A stretch of DNA of 64,000 bases, taken from NCBI RefSeq assembly GCF_011397635.1, contig NC_064759.1, positions 12,792,428-12,856,427 on the forward strand, in the 5' to 3' direction. This document shows, piece by piece, positions 57,734 to 64,000 of the stretch. The notes beneath the pieces are model-generated. The model was not told where the DNA came from. It saw only the letters and a list, made by a program, of their open reading frames with translations, and did no database searches. The DNA comes from Epinephelus fuscoguttatus. Lineage: Eukaryota > Chordata > Actinopteri > Perciformes > Serranidae. Within the stretch, counting starts at the first letter, position 1, and each line of letters begins with the position of its first letter. Both the position numbers and the translations under genes were made by a program.

Positions 57734-60700
57734 TTAACAGGAGCTGGTCTGGAGGTTGCCCTCAGTGAGGATGGAGGTGATGGTGGAGGGGTCATACAGG
57801 CTGTCGTCGTCATCTGAGCTGAGGACCGATGAATCCAAAGCTGGGCGCATTGCTGCCTGGGTTTTCCTCCTGTGACACATAATCATTGACATTATTAATA
57901 TCATCATTAGCTGTTGAAACACACTTTGATGTTTTATTCACGTGTCAGTGCTGCCAAGTGATCATAGTGCTCCCTCTGCTGGCAACAACATGCACTTCCT
58001 TGTTACTAGTGGGAGCATGTCTGGAATTTAATTTCCCCCGTGGTACATGAGTAATGTGCCTTTTTAATTTAATGAAATACCTGTTCACACATGGTGATTG
58101 CTGATTTGTTGTGAAATACTGCACCTCGGGGAGGTTATGTGAATCCCTACTTAGTGTGTGTAATTGTGTGTAACAGAAAAGGAATCTGGGTTCGCTGCTA
58201 ATAACGTCATTTACACGCAGTTTTATTCCGTCTGTGCCATAGGAAGGAGGAGATGGTGTCTCTCCTTCTTACTCACTCGCACACATTGCTGTGATAATCT
58301 GGCTGTCAGGATGTGTCTTGCATAAGCGCACAGTGAGTAACAAATTGGATGAGAGACAGAATTGGATACAAAGAAAGGGAAATGCTTACTTGAGCTCAGT
58401 TTCCAGTGCTGTGACTCTGGCCTGCAGGGCTTCTTTGAGCTCCATCTGTTCCTCCATGTCTCTCTGGGCCTTCCTCCTCAGTCCATCTATCCTCTCCAGC
58501 TCAGTCTCTCCTTCGTCCACCTGCCTCTTCAGAGCTTTCACTCTCAGAGCAATCTGTAACACAGGATGAGGTTAAAGTGCAATTTTACTGTGTATGCATT
58601 TTATATTTACGTATTCCCATATATCAAGAGTAAATTCAAATATTGACATACAGTAGGAGGTGAATGTGTATACCTGGTCCCTTTGTTCAGTGTGTGTTTG
58701 TCTCTCCTCATCCAGTGTCAAGTTAAGTTCTTTTATTTTCCTCTCCAGACGTCGTTGAGACGCCAACACAGAGTTCTTCTCCCTTTACATGAATACAAGA
58801 GAAGAGCAGAGCATGAGAGATGTGAGCATGTTAATGAGCCATACTCCCTTCATCTCAACTGCTGCCAAAATGCCCCTGAGCGAGACATTTGCCACCTCAT
58901 TGCTCTCATGAAGATGCTCTGTAGCCAGGTGTTAATGTCTGGCTTTACTTTACTCTCGGGTATGTGTGTAAGTGTAACTATATTACAGTGATGACTGTAG
59001 TTGTTCTTTTATCTCAGACATGTTAGGATGTTACATACTTTGACATGTTTTGGCAGAAACTTCCGCCTTCCTCAGAAGTGTCACTTGGTGGTGGTTATAA
59101 TGTGTCTTTATCAGCTGATCTGTCAATCAGCCGATATTAGGGTGGCGTGACCGTCCTGTCAGTTTTTGACAGCCACCTGCTGTCCGTCCGTCCGCCTCTC
59201 CAGGATGCTGCTCCAGGTGTGGGAGAGCATGTATGCCCCCTTGTCCCTGTTCATTGTCCCTGGGCCCCGCTTCCTTAAGGGACAATGAACAGGAACGAGG
59301 GGGCATACATGCTTGCAGTGTGTGACCGTCCTGGTCATGCGTCCCTAATATCAGCTGATTGACAGATCAGCTGATAAAGACCCGTCACAACCACCACCAA
59401 GTGACATTTCTGAGGAAGACAGAAGTTTCTGCCGAAACATGTCAAGGTATGTAACATCCTAACATGTCTGAGATAAAAGAACAACTAAAGTCATTATCAG
59501 AAATTAAAGACATAATGAACACCATTGAACTATATTACAGTGAAGCTGCATCCACATTAATACATCCTCACTTTCCAATTGAACACCTATGGGATGTTAT
59601 GTTTCGGTGCATCCGACGTTGCCAAGTACTGCCACACACTGTCCAGGAGCTCACTCATGCCCTGATCCAGGTCTGGGAGGAGATCTCCTAAGACACCATC
59701 CGCCGACTCATCAGGAGCATGCCCAGACATTGCTGGGAGTGCATACAGGCACGTGAGGGCTGCACTCGCTACTAAGTCACATTATGAGTTGCCGTGATAA
59801 AATTCACGCAAGTTGCATCAGCCTGTGATCTCAATTTTTTACTTTTTTTTTTTTTTTTTTACTTTGATTTTCAGTGTGATTTTAAATCCAGTCCTGGGTT
59901 GATGATTTTGGTTTCCACTGACCGTTTTAACGTCATTTTGTTCCCAACAAATTATACAATGTACATCAGTAAAGATTTCCAACTTCAATAATTTGTTCAT
60001 CAAGATCTGATGTGCGATTTAAGTGTTACAATATTGGCTTCCAAAATGTAGTGGAGTTGAAGTCACATAAAATGGAAATATTCAAGTATACTTTCAAATT
60101 AGTGCTTTAGTACAGTACTTGGGTAAATGTACTACTTAGTTACAGTCCTTAGGTACATGTTAAAAAAAAAAAACAAAAAAACTTTGGGATCCACTGTTAC
60201 ATAATCCACTGTGTCTCAGCCAATGACAAACAGTATCTATCCACCAAATTCAAGGGAATCTGTTCAAAAACATATGAAATTCCCAGCTGTCAAACAAACA
60301 AACAAACAAACACACAAGGGTGAAAAAAATATGATCCAATATGAAGATCTAGTGGACTGCAGCATGTTTTCTATTTGTTACTCTGTACCTTTCCTCACAC
60401 CGAAGGCGTTCTTCCAGCTCCTGGATCTTGTTCTCCAGCTGGGAGACTCCTGCTGAGGAGCGAGAATGGCCCTCCATGTCAGCCACACGACTCCTCAGCT
60501 CCTTCAGCTGCAGGGACGGACATGGACAAAGAGAAGGTCATCAATACCCAAAATACAACTGGGGCAGCAGGGTGGGTATGTTTTGATTGGATGAAACTCA
60601 GTTACTATTAATCAAAAAATGTCAGCAGACACATACGTTGTGTATGTGTTACATACGTGTCTCTCCATGGCGTTCTTGTCCAGCTCCAGGTCCTGTTTGG

Positions 60701-63412
60701 AGGATCTTTCCTGCATGAGCTCGGAGCGGAGCTGATCAATCTGGTCCCTGCTCCTGGCCACTCGGTCCGTCAGCATCTCCACGCTGCTTTTCTCCTCCTC
60801 CAGTTCCAACTCCAAACGCTTCAGCTTATCCTGATGGGGACAAGATGAGATCCACTGTATTAGACGATCAGTAGGGATGCACTGGTTGTAAAACTCTGGG
60901 CCAATTCCCATATTTAAGGTAACAATTTGGGTGCTGGCTGATAGCAAAGTTGTTTTTGCTGTTGTTTATTTATTTTTTCTTGTTAGTTATCTCCTTTTTT
61001 GTACCATGGAAACAAAGAAATCTTTAAGTAAGCACAAATTAAAATCATACAAATGTAACCTTCTTTCAAATGATTTTTTTTTTTAAAGAACTGCTTCAAG
61101 TCTTGTTACTATATAAAATATATCATAACTCTAATATGCTGAGGAAGCCAAATGGATGTAACACAACAGAAACACATGCTCAGAGAAGAGACTGTGTGTA
61201 CTGGATTAGCCTCAGTGAGAGACTTATTGATGATGAGTTTGTACATGTGAGCATGTAAGTACTCTTGACCTGTTGTACTTCTTGATAAGGGAGTATATCT
61301 CTATCGACTTAATTATTACCTACATGTTATCTATAAACCATATTTTTGTTTGGTTTACAAATGAAAGTAAGAACTGTATAGAAACATGTCCAGAAATTTG
61401 CACAGACTACAGTGCATGCAGAGCACAGCTATTAACAGCACAGAGCCCTGAGGTCATAGTTTACTCTCCCAAACCATGGAGGCGAGCAGATGCACATATC
61501 TTACCTCCAGGATGCGAATCTCCCGGGCCTTCTCATTATGGCTGTTTTTGTTAGCCTCCATCTCTCCCTCAAGGTGGCGCAGTCTGTTGGTCAGAAGCTC
61601 TTTATCCAGCTGGTGGTTGTCTCTCTCCTCACATGCAAGCAGAAGCTCCTTCTTTTGTCGTGACATCTAGTTAGATTCATAATAATATTAGAAACAGAGA
61701 TGCCAGTCTCAATTTCCATCATGAAATAAATATGTGTGGTTTTGCATGTTTGCATCGCACAGACCCATGAACACAACCAGCCAAGCATGCACCATGAATA
61801 TTATGTGTCAAAACTATTGAAAACATTCAGACCAGACTTTCATAATAACAAACAAACAACTAGGCCAAGCAAGTCAGTGAGCATGCACACAAACACTCAA
61901 AACACAAACACACACCTCTTCCTCCAGTCTCCTTAGATTTACATGACTTCTATCCAGTTCACTCTTAGCGTCGCTTCCGTGACGTTGCGCCTCCTGCATT
62001 TCCTTGCGTGCCCTCTCTCTCTGCTCCTCCAGCTGAACCCTGAGAGTCTGCGCCTCCTCTCTTGAGGACATGGTCAGCGACTCATACTGACGGGAGACCG
62101 GGAGGGAGAGGGGAAAAAACAGAGGGTGAATTTTTTTTTTTTGTCCTGCGAGTGCTGTAAAGAGCAGTTGGGAGCTTTCATTTCTTTGCAAATGAATAAA
62201 AAGGATCTCCTCTGCTTACCTCTTTGTTGATTTTCTCCAGAGCTCTCTCCTGCTGTCGTTTGGCCTCCTCCAGCTGGTTGAGGGTTTGTTTGAGTGTCTC
62301 CTTGTCTTTCTCCGCATCCTCCACACGCAGGATAAGATCACGGTGCTCCTGGCTCAGTCGGGAAGCTTTTCTCTTGGCCTCATCTAGCTCAGATCTCAAG
62401 CCTCTCACCTCAGCGTGGAGGGCGATCTCTGCCTCTGAGCTCTCTGTGGCATTGGACTGCAGCTGAGCCTGAGGAAACCACAGAGGATGTCCAGTAATGC
62501 TTAAATATGTCTGCTGCTTCTAATGCACTGATGGTCAGTGCCACACTGTGGTGTGTGACCTACCTCTAACCGTGAGAGTTTCTCTTTGAGACGTGTGTTG
62601 GCCTCCTCCTGCTCCTGCTGGGCATCTTCGAGTGACTTAATGTCCTTCTGAGCTCTACTGAGACGTGTTTTACTGGCCTCCACTTCCTCCTCAGCTAATA
62701 AGAGTTTTTCTTTGAGCTGGGTAGCTTCACCTTGTGCCTCACTGACCTTCTGCTCCAGCTCTGAGATGACGGATGGGTCTGGGAGCTATTGGCAAAAAGA
62801 CAAGGGAATGATGTTGGCAAAAAAATACAAAAGAGATGATGGAGATTAAACGCAAATCTCATCATTGTAATAACCAAAACTACCACATACACATCACCAT
62901 GATTTGTTGTTTTTACATTATTAAAACTTCACTAAAATTTAAGTGATCCCTTCAGGGTGCTTCAGCTCCTCACTGTAAGATTTAACAAACCCGTTTGCTC
63001 TTCTCCTGGGCCTTGGTTATATCCTCTTTGGCCCTCTGTAATTGGTCCTTCAACCTGTCAATCTCATACTTCAGTTCTGCCTCCTGGTCCTGGTGAGATT
63101 TTTTTATGGAGATGACCTCCATGACCTTCTTGTCAAATGCCGTCCTCTGCTTCTCCACCTCAGACTTGGCCTTCTGTAGATCAGCACTGTATCGCTGAAG
63201 TTCCTGAACAAAAAAAATGACAATTTGATGGTTTGACTGCTTAATTTTTGTTAAACAGATCAGGCATCAGAGATCGTGTGTGTATGTTCACCTGGTTGAG
63301 AGTCTGTGAGTGAACAGGGTCGGGTATCTGTTGTTTCATGGTGCTCACTCTATCCTGGAGCTCCTTTATTTCCTCCTCAAACTCCTCTTTTTCCAGACGG
63401 GCTTGCAAGAGT
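57734..63412 (-). CDS. cgn: Cingulin, C-terminal coiled-coil rod and tail (11 exons; 5' part off the window)
   Basis: Exons: 63412-63292, 63203-62991, 62785-62564, 62468-62220, 62086-61916, 61666-61505, 60830-60657, 60507-60389, 58782-58674, 58553-58390, 57869-57734 (TAA). They give 1840 nt, about 612 residues, all GT-AG and in phase. Nearly the whole is heptad coiled coil rich in Glu, Gln, Lys, Arg and Leu. Matches to human cingulin include LTDRV.R.RDQ.DQLR.ELMQERS, the LERK.KEL repeat, [26 protein letters not shown] and the end SLYDPS...[13 protein letters not shown] after an acidic SSDDDD stretch. Cingulin is a cytoplasmic plaque protein of vertebrate tight junctions that dimerises through this rod and binds ZO-1 and actomyosin through its N-terminal head, which lies beyond 64000. 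The neighbour tuft1 is also CGN's neighbour in human, which favours CGN over its paralogue CGNL1. The donor at 62991 (CGG|GTTTGT) is weak. One intron carries a palindrome and Tc1 debris. Confidence 0.94.
58990..59495. mobile_element. Large palindromic (foldback) element in a cgn intron
   Basis: Two arms of about 230-270 bases are reverse complements: the outer ends pair TTGTTCTTTTATCTCAGACA with its reverse near 59464-59485. At the centre 59228-59261 pairs with 59278-59311 at 32 of 34 positions around a 16-base loop. The left arm has extra sequence around 59156-59227. Each arm contains a small hairpin, GGCGGAAGTTTCTGCC-like, beside CTGAGGA. There is no coding capacity. Confidence 0.9.
59540..59985 (+). 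mobile_element. Tc1/mariner transposase C-terminal relic
   Basis: The plus strand encodes [15 protein letters not shown], then [16 protein letters not shown], a stop, then [20 protein letters not shown] and TRY. This is the conserved end of Tc1-type transposases (SPIEHLWD...IP...I..LI.SM..R). The catalytic part upstream is missing and an in-frame TAA interrupts it. The following 200 bases, with a poly-T run, resemble the 3' non-coding end of such an element. It abuts the palindrome at 58990-59495. Confidence 0.85.
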
Positions 63413-64000
63413 CTAAACAGTGTACATTAAATACAGCTGAGTTAGACAAAATGTACCCCATAAAAGTATTGTCAGTACTGCTTGATTAGCTGATCCGCAG
63501 CAGTTGGATTGTACAGGTGAATCATGGCAGGTGAGCTTAATTCACTTTGATGTAAGTCAATAAACAAATAAGTCATTATTTAATCTTCAAACAACAGGAA
63601 ATGAATCAGCATTTACATTTTACCATCTAACAGTCAGACATACTCACAGAAAACAAATCTACGACACATTTTTGCTAAACATAGAAATTTAAGGTCATCC
63701 ACACCACCCTTTAGTTTTTGCTGACATACAGTTTTACGCTGTATGGACACATGAAGACCTAAATTGTGACTCAGGTTTTTCACACTTTCTTAAACACCAA
63801 ACTCAAGGGCTTTTGAAGGACTTTCCAGGCCTTCTTCCTTCAAATTCAAGGACACAACACAGCATAGTTTGAGACACAGATTAATTATTTATATCTATTT
63901 TCAAAAACTTTGAAGGCCTTGATTTTTTCCCTACAATTCAAAACCTTTAAGGATTTTAAGGACCCGTGAGAACCCTGGTGACTGGTTTCCAGCACCAATT
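63413..64000 (-). other. cgn intron running off the window edge
   Basis: No further exon is found in the last 590 bases. Sequence from about 63780 on (GGGCTTTTGAAGGACTTTCC, AACTTTGAAGGCCTTGA, AACCTTTAAGGATTTTAAGG) is repetitive in character and looks like dispersed-repeat material. Confidence 0.5.

Noticed and set aside
57734-63412. Possibility that this gene is paracingulin (cgnl1) rather than cingulin
   Set aside because: The two share rod and tail motifs, but tuft1 is the direct neighbour, as for human CGN; cgnl1 would be expected beside aqp9-type neighbours. Full-length comparison of the head domain would settle it.

Overview
This is vertebrate nuclear DNA, almost certainly from a ray-finned (teleost) fish, probably a percomorph. 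Six intron-split genes are visible. Their human counterparts ATP8B2, AQP10, C1orf43, TUFT1 and CGN all lie at 1q21.3, so this is a 1q21-like conserved synteny block. The introns and spacers carry repeats that look fish-type: a tRNA-derived SINE, hAT-like MITEs, Tc1/mariner debris, a LINE relic, foldback elements and long CA/CT microsatellites. There are no operons, CRISPR arrays or bacterial features. The species is not determined.

Layout, left to right. (1) 1097-1205 (-): one coding exon that looks like an alternative first exon of atp8b2, a phospholipid flippase; the rest of the gene is off the left edge. (2) 10470-15660 (-): a complete six-exon aquaglyceroporin, aqp10, 298 aa. (3) 17367-22508 (-): a six-exon gene for a 1123-aa protein with a long disordered N-terminus and two C-terminal PDZ domains like those of pro-interleukin-16. 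Human has no such gene here; I read it as a lost-in-mammals paralogue of IL16. (4) 26313-29980 (+): c1orf43, seven coding exons, 260 aa, with a dense CRE/E-box/ETS-like promoter. (5) 33444-46355 (-): tuft1 (tuftelin), twelve coding exons, 385 aa. (6) 57734-63412 (-): the C-terminal half of cgn (cingulin), eleven exons, about 612 residues, continuing off the right edge.

The exon models were built by hand from the sequence. Every internal boundary has GT/AG ends, the phases match across every intron, and each complete CDS sums to a multiple of three. The aqp10 internal exon lengths (127, 138, 119, 218) equal those I recall for mammalian aquaglyceroporin genes.

The genes do not form one pathway. 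tuft1 and cgn both encode coiled-coil proteins, and cgn acts at tight junctions. aqp10 moves water and glycerol, and atp8b2 flips lipids. The most interesting features are the IL16-like gene and its place in a 1q21/15q paralogon, the tail-to-tail 3' ends of c1orf43 and tuft1 with a transposon between them, and several well-delimited mobile elements with target-site duplications or long inverted arms.
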